NCBI GenBank assembly: GCA_964017065.1
Contig: OZ024783.1
Coordinates: forward strand, 17,149,752-17,213,751
Length of the DNA stretch: 64,000 nt
Source of the DNA: Haliclona indistincta
Lineage: Eukaryota; Porifera; Demospongiae; Haplosclerida; Chalinidae
Direction of reading: 5' to 3'
Shown here: piece by piece, positions 11,280 through 23,200 of the stretch
Position numbering within the stretch: the first letter of the stretch is position 1
Layout: each line of letters starts with the position of its first letter
The notes under the pieces: generated by a model
The model's input: only the letters and a program-made list of their open reading frames with translations
The model's database searches: none
What the model was told of the DNA's origin: nothing
Translations under genes and position numbers: made by a program

Positions 11280-14200
11280 TTACACAATCTTGTGGTCAGG
11301 TAACTTCAGCATGTCTTGCTTCTCCCGTAGCTTGTATGTCTCTATCGTAGACTTCTTGAAGTGCTCAACAAGCTTCTTGCATCCTCCAAAGAAAAGACTC
11401 TCTGGACTATAAAATTCATCACCAGGTGAAATATCAGCGTTTCAATGCTAATACATTGTATGTAGCCGCCATTTTGTTTTCTTGCCCATCCCTACATATA
11501 GCGAGGCACTACCGCGCCTCCCTAATCACATACAGCACAGTATAATGTATGATGCCTTTTCTCTCCTGACACATGTGCGTTTCAGTTACCTCTCCATTTT
11601 TGGTCTGATCATGGGACTCTGGTTCATCGATAAAGACACACCTGAGCTTGGAGTCCATGAGATCTGTCTTAGGAGCTAGCTTCATCTGGTGTGACAATGG
11701 GAAGAGTAGACAAGAGATTAAATAAGACTTACGGCTACATCTAGATTATCAGGTATAACATCTTCAGTTATAAACATAGACTGGACCATGAACTTGTGCT
11801 TGGAACGATCAGCCTTTGCAGCTTCATCCATCGGTTGTAGCATGACTGCACAGGGAGGAATGGACATGGTTTTATCCAGACACATAATAAGAACTGCTTA
11901 GTGCGTACTACATTACTGGAGAAGCTCAGTGAGTTCAAGCCCTACAATGCATCGTTACGAGGATTAGAATAAGGACTACTATTAGTGTTATGAAGATACT
12001 ATGAAGATACTGATGTAAGGTGACATTGTGTAACCCTATACGTAGTACGCTCTGTCAGCTGACAATAACAATAACTTCAAATTTGTGGTTGCAACAACAC
12101 ACCAGTGAGTGATCTGTATTATATACTACGTAACCGGGATTGGTAACAAGCAAAAAATTGTTGATTATTGCGTGCCATCCTTGTTGCGTGGGAAGTCTGC
12201 ACGAAGCCCCGCCTACTAGTAATTTGCCCATTTCTTCTACCAATTCTATGTTGTTTATCAATGTATAAACTATTGTAGATCATTATAGAGAATAGAATAC
12301 AACAATGAAAACAACAAGGAACAAAAACAATGAACATCTGAATATACTTTTGTCTCTCTCAGACAATCCTGCTGATGGAGAATATTCCAGTGAGGTCACT
12401 ATGACAATATTCATGTTTATAAATCGAGTTCAAAAGCTTGCACAAAGTTCTTAACTATCTAGTTCCATTTCTACATGCTTATCCTACAATATAAACTCGT
12501 TATAGCCCATACAAGCGATGACAGAAAGGCGTTATGCGCCCACAAACTGCTCCTGGTAAATACACATGTTACACAATGAATCAAGCGACATGGAAGCAGT
12601 TTTGTTACCTAAATGCACTTCAGTTCCATGAGCAAATGAACCAGTAATGAACAGAAGGTACACCTGGGGCTGTGAGCTCGACTACCGTGGAGCTATATGC
12701 CCACAAAGTCTCTGGAAAACGACAAAGGACGCAAAGTTCGTGTATCGCAGCATGGGGACTCAGAACGAGCGCCAAACACTATATAGTAGCCTGCTAGTGA
12801 CTGTAACAACGCACTAGTGTCCACTTGAGCCCACCTTTCACAACAGAGCATTCTTTCGAGGCAGCAACATCTTCTTGACCTCTCGCCTACCGGCCACTCC
12901 CAACACAACACTGATGGCATGCAGGCTAATGTACAGCGGCAATTGGCGCAGGTGACTTGTTGCCAATCCCAGTTATGTAGTATATTATAATATCAATGCT
13001 GTTACTAACTGGTCAGAAAGTACATGTACGCATGCTATAGATGATCAATTAAGACATACAATTACAGAAAATACTGCTTTCAGAAAATCAACATGTAATA
13101 ACTTATTATACACAATGACTAGCAACATCAACATGTAGCCAGTATCACCTTGACAAATTTTAGTAATAATAAAACAGAGAATGCCGTGTTCTAATCATTG
13201 CCAGAAATGTAATACGGACATATGCAATTTTTTTCACATTTTGCACACCACGAGTCATCTAAACACCCAGAAAGCACAAGAAGTTGGCTAGAAGGACAAT
13301 AATGAATTGCTGAAGCAGAATAGCTAAGATAAAGCTATAGTAACAGTGAATACCGAATTTTGAAATTTCTAATTATCAGCACAAAAATCACCAAGTTTTG
13401 CCTCTGGGGGAAAACATGCGCACGTTTACCTGAGCTAAAACAAGAATCAGGCAAGCAGTCTGTTAATAGCTGTGAACAACAATCCGGATTGAACTAAGGC
13501 ACAAATTTCGTTACAAACCTGTAAAACTTGTAATAAAATTTGAAATTGTTCGAAATTCACATACTAATGTATTACAAAAATGAGAGTGCTAACGATTGTC
13601 GGGAGAAAACAGAGCACATGTGCGAGCGCTTTGCTATGCATACAGCAGGTTAGCCACGAGTCTCTAGAGCATGTTTCCAGGTCGAACTAAGCCTTCCAGA
13701 CGTTAGCTTATCTTGGTCGCTCTCAATTCTTGTAATACATCAGCTAAGGTAAGTATACGGAAAGGTATACGGAAAAATTAAAATTTGTGTCCCAGCATTT
13801 CTGGCAATGATACCCTCCATCCGGGGTCAGACTGCAGCTAAACACAATTTGAATAAGTTGGTCAATCTAACCCTCATAGTGTATGGTATAATGTTCATAG
13901 TTAACTACGTAGTACAGTACCGCTCACGAGTAAGTGTACTCAAACCCGCGGGCTAACCGCGCGTAACTCGGGGGTGCCCGCGGGTCCGTGAATGTGTACC
14001 CGCTGCCCGCACCACACTAACCCGCGGCCCTCATGCAGCCTTTCATGCACTCGCGACCCGTTGGATAGCTAGGCAGACTCACGTTGTCGTTGTGTGACTT
14101 TCGCGAGCATATACAGTGCTCGCACGTATCCGCACCAGCGCGTGATGCACTCTGTATTCACATCTACCCGCGGTTAATGATGAACGGTTAATGATCGGTT

Positions 14201-17200
14201 AATGATGCACGGTTAATGATGCATGATGCAAAATTACCCCCAGGTTGCCTGCGAGTCTCCCGCGGGTGTTGGTCCACTTACTCGTGAGCGGTACTGTACA
14301 TACAATGTACTGTTAAAAACTAAGACAGTTTTTTGCTGATAGGCATAATTAGGGAGGCACGATAGTGCCTCCCTATGTAGGGTTGAACGAGAAAACAAGA
14401 TGGCGGCTACATACAATGTATTAGCGTTCAAACGCTGATATTTCGCCTCGTGATGAATTCTATACGTCCAAAGACACTTAGATCTGCTCACTGGCGTTGC
14501 CCCATCTTACAGTAGCAAGTAGATTGCTCAAAATTGTTACTAAAGTGACGAACCTGGAAAAGGTGAAAATCGACTTTCGTCATCTTCGCTTTCTTCTTCT
14601 TCTTCTTCTTTCTTCCACTCGCCTAGCGCCTTTACGCGAGCAGTGCCGAGATCAAAAAACTCACTAACAGTCGTGAAATTCTCCTGGCAGGTGCCTTTTG
14701 AACATTGTTTTTAGCGAAACGGCGATCTAAATTCCACGAGTTCTCGATCGTGATCCATTGTCAGCTAAGTGTTAGATGCCATTATTGCGATTGCGCAAAA
14801 CGCACGTGACCAAGCACTATAGCACACGTGACCAAGCACCAGCTTGACTATCTTCCCGCCGTATGGATGACGGAGAACACATAATTATTTGTCTGGAGTC
14901 TTCGAAGAACGGTAAGCTGGAGTAGGATTACCATTCTGCGCTTGCCCGATAATTATAACCGCCGTACAGGTCTCTACATCATGTGTGGGCGGGGCTCATA
15001 TGCACTGCATGCGATATGCGTGCATGCGTAGGCGAACTGACATGTACAGCATAACAATTATTTTTAGATACAAGTTTAAAATTGTTAATAATAAAGAAAA
15101 GCCATCAACAACAGGAAAAATAAACCAATGGTGGAAACAAAGACGGCTCAGTACGTGTATGATATTGAACTGCACTTCACTGATAAAGAAAAAAGGACAC
15201 AAACAAGAAAATTAAAAAGATTTCTATCGAAATCAAAAGGATGTAGGGTTGTGAAATCTACCACTGGTCCACAATGTAAACTAACAAGGAATAAGCATGG
15301 ACTGATAACACGATTGACTTGCTAACAGACCATAGATCCCTACATCAGTGGCTGCAGTGGTTGCAAGTTCAGCTTTAGTGTTGACTGACACCTGACGTGT
15401 ATTCAGATAGTAAACAAACTATCGTTCTTATGTACAGCCACTGATGTAGGGATCTATGGTCTGTTAGCAAGTCAATCGTGTTACCATTCCATGCTTGTTC
15501 CTTGTTAGTTTACATTGTGGACCAGCGGTAGATTTCACAACCCTACATCCTTTTGATTTCGATAGAAATCTTTTTAATTTTCTTGTAATGACTATGAGTG
15601 GGATGGCTGGTCAATAACTGCAGCCAGATGCCCCGCCTAGCAGAGTAGTAGAATGAAAACTGGGATTCCTAGGCCCTCTTGACATGAAAAGCAACCAAAC
15701 ATGCATAAACATAGAGATGGCTAACTGCATTTATGATTGACAAGTAATTGGCTGAGTTGGTTGATCTGGTGTCTAAACAGCAATCACAGCATTAGTTTAA
15801 CTGGTCAAAAGAAGCTACCGTAAAAATCAGGAAATTTTCAGCATCAAATATTTTCATCATTCGTCCTTGCAACGAAAACTAAATGCGTGCGCAATGGTTT
15901 AATCAATGCGCACTATTAATTTTGTGCACCCTAGCTAACGACGAAAATTAGATGCACCGAAAATCTGATAGAACAAAATTTGGATACGCGAAAAATTCCA
16001 GATCTATGGTAGGGGGTTCCAGTGGCGGAAATTTCGACCCCAGGCCGGTTTTTAACATAGCCCCAATGCCCACCTACCCACTACGTCATCACGTGTCATA
16101 TAATGATATTTACAAGTCAAACTGATTAAGGTGGCGGGTGCGTATGAATATCATTAATTCTAGATTTTATTCTTTCTTTTGTTTATCGAATTTTTATTCA
16201 TGAAAGAGTTACCAAACTTTAGCTGCGTATTAAAGTAAGTATCTACTATATAAATAGAAAGTCTAGAATGTAAAGAACAGCATTTAGTGCGCTGTTCGCC
16301 TCTTGCAAGGTGACTGGCCTTCTGTGACGTCTCATTTTCACGAGCTTCGTTTTACAGGAGAACTAATCGTTGTGGAGCTTTGCCTGGCTGTCAGCTTCAG
16401 AACTATGCATGGATTACCGGTTATTCAGCTCGTGGAGCCAGTAAACAGTTAGTGGGCACGATCAGGAACCTTCTCCAGAGCGCTACAGAGCGAAGGGACC
16501 GACTTGGGCGAACAGAATGCATAGTTTTATAGAGGGGGCGGAGCTAAAGGTCACAGCCGAATACTATCTAAAAATAGCTAAGTATATGGAAACTAGACGT
16601 CATAATAGGTTGTGTATTTTTAACATCCTAGCCATCATCGAGTTTACTTTACTTAGTACGCGGCGCGTGCGCGCTTCCGGCCGGTTACGTATTATTATAC
16701 TACAAAATTTACTATGAATAATTCGTTATTATAATTATGCACCCGCCACCTTAATATTCATGAAAGATGACGATCGCGTACACGTAGCTCATTGTCGATA
16801 GCGCAGGGTCTTCAGCCTTGTATCGATCGCGATCAGGCAGAACACTGCTCCAGCAGCAGAGACCAGAAAGTGACGCCACTACCGCACTGCTGTGAATGTG
16901 GCCAAGATTTAACGACTACCATGTTTCAGAGCACAAGCTAGCGCAGTGCAGCAGTGCTCGTCACAGAAAAGCACCCGATGCTGCTAAAACTCCACAATTG
17001 TGTTTCAACGGAAGAACAACACTCAAGAGCTGAGTGCAGCTGAATCCACTGCAGAAGCTGGTGAGTAGAATAACTGCCTGGCTCAGGACAAGCTGCATTA
17101 TGCTAGCCACGCCTCTAGTCTACACCCTTCTCAGCATAATACATCTTTTACCTGCGTTTTACAGTGTATGTATAATTCACACTGGAAATAATAACAAAAG

Positions 17201-20200
17201 CAAGTTATATCCGCATGATATAGACCTCCTCTGGTGTCAAGAACCTGCAAAAATACTCTAAAGTGCACCAGAGTTGTAGAGGCTAAAATTTATGCAAAAT
17301 GACTTTTTGTGTAAAAAACCCACCCACTTTTTGGCCTGGGGTCGGTAATTTTTCTTTCTGGGACCTCCTGATCTACTGTATATATATAATACTTCTTGTT
17401 GTCGAAAATACATAATTCTTGGATTCTGGCTTTTTTTGTGGTCGAAGATGTGGGTGTGGCATCTAGAATAAACATTACAGTCCTTTTCTGTGTACTTTCC
17501 TTTTTTGTGGGAGGAAACGAAAGTCAGGTGGGAATGCAAGCACTGAGCGAGCTGTCATATTTTTAATCACAATTTTTCATGAATTTCTTTTAAGATTTCC
17601 ATTTTGACCCTTCAGTGCCTACAGCTGCTTTAGGTGCCATAATCGACTCCACCTACTCTAGACGTCATAAAAAGTGCTCTAGAAAGGTCAAATCAAGTTT
17701 AATTGCAAAAGATGACTTCACCTGAAAAACCCACTGTTTTTCGGCACGCCCTCCCCACTAAAACGTACAGCACAGGGGAATTTTAAAGGGGGTGTCCCCC
17801 CGTTAACCCGGGGTTCGAAGGAGCGGAGCCCCTTGCCACTTGTGGCATTTTTAAGGCTTCAGGATGCCCAGAAATGCATACTTGGGCATAGAATAATTAT
17901 GGTCTAGACTATGCTGTTTGTTCACCTGTACACCACCAGGTTTTGTATCAGTCACCAGGGCTAAACGAAGACCAAAATTGGTTGGAAAATAATGAGGTCG
18001 CAGCACTTAAGCGGCTTCATTTCCGAAGTGGGAGTGGCCAACTTAGAGTTTAGTACATTGTCGTAAACTTTGACATGCCAGGAAAAAACAGTGCTAGTTT
18101 GGAACAGCTAGCGTGCTGCATGCTGTAGAAATCACAAGACAAACTGTCAGTTTATAGCAAGCCGAATTTTCATCAAAATAATTCAGTCACTAAAGAGTTA
18201 ATATTAATTTCTTCTTCTTCTAAAAATATTTCTGTTTTCAAGCATATCTAATTTAAAAAAAACTTTATCAGTTACATGTAAAGTGTGCAAAGTCAAGTGT
18301 GATTGAAACATGTATGTTGCTTCATCAGGAGCTTAAGAGGTACTATACATGAAATTGTCAACTAAAACCGGAAGTTTGTGCTTTTTTGTGCTATGATATC
18401 CTTTGTGCAAATCATTGCCAGAAATCCAATACATTTTTTGGACAATTTTTTACACAAAAACATTTCCAACAGACTTCTACACATACTAGAAGTCATAAGA
18501 AGTCAGTGAACAGTGTAGTGCTGGATGGCCAGTTAAAGCACCAGAGTATAGAGATAATTATAGCTGAATATGTTGGATTACTCCGCTCAATGCCACACCT
18601 ATAATAATATTCATTACTAATTATATTCATGGCTTGTTTGCATAATAGGCCATTCCCACTAAGAGCCTAAAGAATTTAATTAGCATTAATGGCTTGTGAA
18701 TTGGCTTCCGGGCTAGACTGGAGTAAAGGTGATTACGTAAGCGGTAAAATATTATTAATACACGAATTTATATGGGGCTTATGGGAGAGACCGCGATACT
18801 TTCGACATCTTTGTAGTGCTCTCCGTAAACTTGACAACCGCGTGGTCTTGGTGCTTGGGTTCCTCTACCTTCACTCTGTCGAACGCAAAAGACTACGCGT
18901 GCATTGGCAACATCGTTTTGGAGAAACGGGCGCGCAAACAAGCCCAAGTTACACTATCTATGGCAAGCTTGTTGGGCACTTTTCTGGAGAGAAACAATTT
19001 TGTAAAGCTGGATACTGTAAGAGTATACTGCGTGCAGGTACTGCTGCCAGTGGTTACTTGAACTGTGGAGACTGTGTCCTTTGTTAGCTTGATCTATAGT
19101 GCGAGTAGGCCTTATTTGCGCGCCTGTTTCCCCAAAACGTTGCACGCGTAGTCTTTTGCATTCGACAGAGCGAAGGTAGAGGAACCCAAGCAGCAAGACC
19201 ACGCGGTTGTCGAGTTTACGGAGAGCACTACAAAGATGTCGAAAGTATCGTGATCTCTCCCATAAGCCCCATATAAATTCGTGTATTAATTTTAGCACTT
19301 ACGTAATCACCTTTACTCCAGTACTGTAGCCAAGCATAGTGGTATGCCCACGCATGCATTCATGCACACTTTGGCCTTACTGGGAATGGCCTATTAGTGA
19401 AATAATTTTATTTTGATTTTTCATTTTAAATTTGTCCTATCTAGACAAGAAAGTAAAAAAGATTTCTATCGAAATCAAAAGGATGTAGGGTTGTGAAATC
19501 TACCACTGGTCCACAATGTAATCTACAGTACCGCTCACGAGTAAGTGGACCAACACCCGCGGGAGACTCGCAGGTAACTCGGGGGTAATTTTGTCTTGCC
19601 CGCGGAACCGTGTATCATTAACCGCGGGTAGATGCGAATACAGAGTGCATCACGCGCTGGTGCGGATACGTGCGAGCACTGTATATGCTCGCGAAAGTCA
19701 CACAACGACAACGTGAGTCTGCCTATAGCTATCCAGCGGGTTGCGAGTGCATGCAAGGCTGCATGAGGGCCGCGGGTTAGTGTGGTGCGGGCAGCGGGTA
19801 CACGTTCACGGACCCGCGGCCACCCCCGAGTTACGCGCGGTCAGCCCGCGGGTTTGAGTACACTTTCTCGTGAGCGGTACTGTTACATCGAATGGTAACA
19901 TGATTGACTTGCTAACAGACCATAGATCCTACATCAGTGGCTGCTGTGGTTGGCTATAGCCAATTCAGCTAGTTGCTGTTGACTGACACCAGACATGCAT
20001 TAAATTGAATTGGATTCAGCTTGTGACAAAATAATTCTTGATCTTATGTACAGCCACTGATGTAGGGATCTATGGTCTGTTAGCAAGTCAATCGTGTTAC
20101 AATTCCATGCTTGTTCCTTGTTAGATTACATTGTTGACCAGTGGTAGATTTCACAACCCTACATCCTTTTGATTTAGATAGAAATCTTTTTTACTTTCTT

Positions 20201-23200
20201 GTTTGTGTCCTTTTTTCATTTTCAGTGAAGTGAAGTTCAATATCATGCATGTACTGAGTCATCTTTGTCATGGTTTCCACCATTGGTTTAGTTTTCCAGT
20301 TGCTGATGGCTTTTCTTTATTATTACTCAGAACAATTTTAAACTTGTAGCTAAAAATATTTGTTATGTGGTACATACCAGCTCGCCTACGCATTCATGCA
20401 TGCATGCAGTGCATACGAGCCCCGCCCACACTTACTTGTAGACCTGTACGCCGGTTATAATTATCTGGCAAGCGCAGTATGGCGATCCTACACGAGCTTG
20501 CCGTTATTCGAAGACTCCAGACAAATATGTGTTCTCCATGATCCATACGGCATGGCGATACTCAAGCTAGTGCTTGGTCACGTGCGCTAGCCACTGCATG
20601 CTTGGTCACTAGCCTCGTACCCAGGCCTGCTATATTGAGCGGACGGCCTGGTACACACTGTTCGCGCATGCGTTTAATTTATCCAACATCCGGTTAAAAC
20701 GTAGATACTTACCGTACATTTCTCCGTGTTACTTGGCTAGCCACGTGATGAACACAACGTAGATAGTGTATAGCGAACTTCCGCGCGGCTGACGCTTATT
20801 TGTAAGGTAAGTTTAGCTGATTTGTGTCTAGCAAGCGACGTTGTGAGCTGAAATAGTGAGCATCACGCTAAATTCAGAGCAAGTGGGACACGCACGTGTT
20901 TTTTAATTACACGCATGCGCGAACATTGTGTACCAGGCCTTACGCTCAATAGAGCAGGCCTGGGTACGAGGCTAGCTTGGTCACGTGCGTGTTGCGCAAT
21001 CTCAATAATGGCGTCTAACACTTAGCTGACAATGGATCACGATCGAGAACTCGCGGAATTCAGATCGCCGTTTCGCTAAAAACAATGTTCAAAAGGCACC
21101 TGCCAGGAGAATTTCACGAAAGAAGAAAACGAAGATGACGAAACTCGATTTTCACCGTTTCCAGGTTCATCACTTTAGCAAAAGAAAATAAAAAGATTTC
21201 TAACGAAATCAAAATGATGTAGGATAAAGAAATCTGCTACTGGTCCACAATGTAAACCAACAAGGAGTAAGCATGGAATGGTAACACGATTAACTTGCTA
21301 ACAGACCATAGATCCCTACATCAGTGGCTGTACATAACATTTTGACTATACTATAATTATTTTGTCACAAGCTAACCAATGCATGTCAAGTGTCAGTCAA
21401 TAGCAACTAGCAGAACTGCTGTAGTCAGCCACTGATGTAGGGATCTATGGTCTGTTAGCAAGTCAATCGTGTTACCATTCCATGCTTGCTCCTTGTTGGT
21501 TTACATTGTGGACCAGTAGCAGATTTCTTTATCCCTACATCCTTTTGATTTCGTTAGTAATCTTTTTATTTTCTTGTTTGTGTCCTTTTTTCTCTTACAG
21601 TGAGTTTCAAATTTTTGGTGCAGTTCGAATTCGGCAAGATAACGTATCTCTTTTTTGTTTCCATCATTGGTTTGGTTTGATAATTGCTTTTTAACTTGTA
21701 GCTCCTAAATACTGAAACTAGCTCATGCATTCATGCATGCTGCAGCCTGGATGCACAGCATACGAGCCCCGCCCACTCTGGTTTACAATTTTCTGTATGG
21801 CTGTGATACTATCTGGCAAGCAGCAGAACGGTGATACAACACGAGCTTACTCTGTGAGTTGTTCTTCGAAGACTCCAGACGCCAATATGCGCTCTACATA
21901 CGGCGATACTCTACAAGTGTGTTTGGTCACGTGCGTATTACGTAATCACAATAATGGCGTCAAACACTTAGCTGGCAACTGTTCGTGATCGTGAGCTCGT
22001 CAAATGTATATCGTCGTTTCGCTAAAAACTAAGTTCAAAAGGCACATGCCAGGAGAATTTCACAACGGTTCGTGGGTGTTTTGGTCTTGACACTGCTCGC
22101 GTAAATTAAAGGCGCTAGGCGAGTGGAAGAAAGAAAGAAAACGAAGATGACGAAAGTCGATTTTCATCGTTTTCAGGTTCGTCACTTTAGTAACAATTTC
22201 GAGCAATCTCCTTGCTACTGTAAGATGGGGCAATGCCAGAGAGCAGATCTAAGTGTCTTTGGACGTATAAAATTCATCACCAGGAGAAATATCTGCGTTT
22301 GAACGCTAATACATTGTATGTAGCCGCCATCTTGTTTTCTCGTTCAACCCTACATAGGGAGACACTACCGTGTCTCCCTAATAAAAACTGCTAAAAATTG
22401 GTTTATGATACAATTTAACCCTTCGCCATTAATATTTGTCGTTTTTTTTATCAAAATGAGCACGCATCATTGTCAAAAATATGTTCGAAGTAGCCAAGGT
22501 AGCACAATTTTGAGTGGAAATGTATGGAGTCCTGGACCATTGGAGCGTACACAGCAATATTTCGTTGCGAATTTGTCCCACTCAAACTCGAACTATTAAT
22601 AGTTAGCTTCCAAGCCGGAGCGTAACTACGAAAAGTGAAAGTCGCTACTCTCAAAGCCATCCATTGAGTCTGTGACTGTACGTGCACGGAGCGTGTGACG
22701 GTAAAATTAACTCTGTGGCCGCTTAAAGCCGGCAATGTTCCAGGCTAGACCAGCAGTTTTGTACATGACTTACACAGAACATTAGCTTATGCTTTAAAGC
22801 CAGATCAAAGAATCACTGTCGTGACACAAAAATAATCAAACATAGGTACGTCATAAATACCCGTGCGCAGTATGTGTGAGGGTTATGCGTTTGTGTCCGT
22901 CTGTGTATGTATGTTTGTGTGTATATGTGTGTCGTCAAAAAACACGCTTGTTTACGTCTTACCGCTCGAAACTCTCCATGAAAAAACTCTCTGCAGCTTC
23001 TTCACTGAATTTATAGTCCTATGAAGACGTTTTCTGTGCTGGCAAGCCTTGCTCTAGCGGCTAATCCATGGCTTTCTAAAGCTACGTGTCCTTGTAAGAG
23101 CACTTTACGGTATTGTGGGTGTGTCACCCAACCTCCTATCCATGTCGATGTCCTCACTCGGTCTCACATGTACCGTACGTCAGAGCTTTTTGAGGCCTAT

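Larger units (their letters stand above)
19445..21178 (+). mobile_element. Composite hairpin/foldback repeat, copy E (opposite orientation, truncated, with two insertions)
   Basis: Starts with the large foldback (arms about 19450-19920 and 20043-20200). The first arm is split by a GC-rich MITE (19526-19882). The body is split by a second MITE (20610-20974). It is cut off at about 21178, before the hairpin end, and butts directly onto copy F. Confidence 0.85.

Noticed and set aside
14985..15325. Frames within composite copy D and the equivalent ones in copies B and C
   Set aside because: They are not conserved as protein between copies; stops and frameshifts differ.
18689..19298. Overlapping plus and minus ORFs sharing [12 protein letters not shown] sequence
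   Set aside because: They read the two arms of one inverted repeat.
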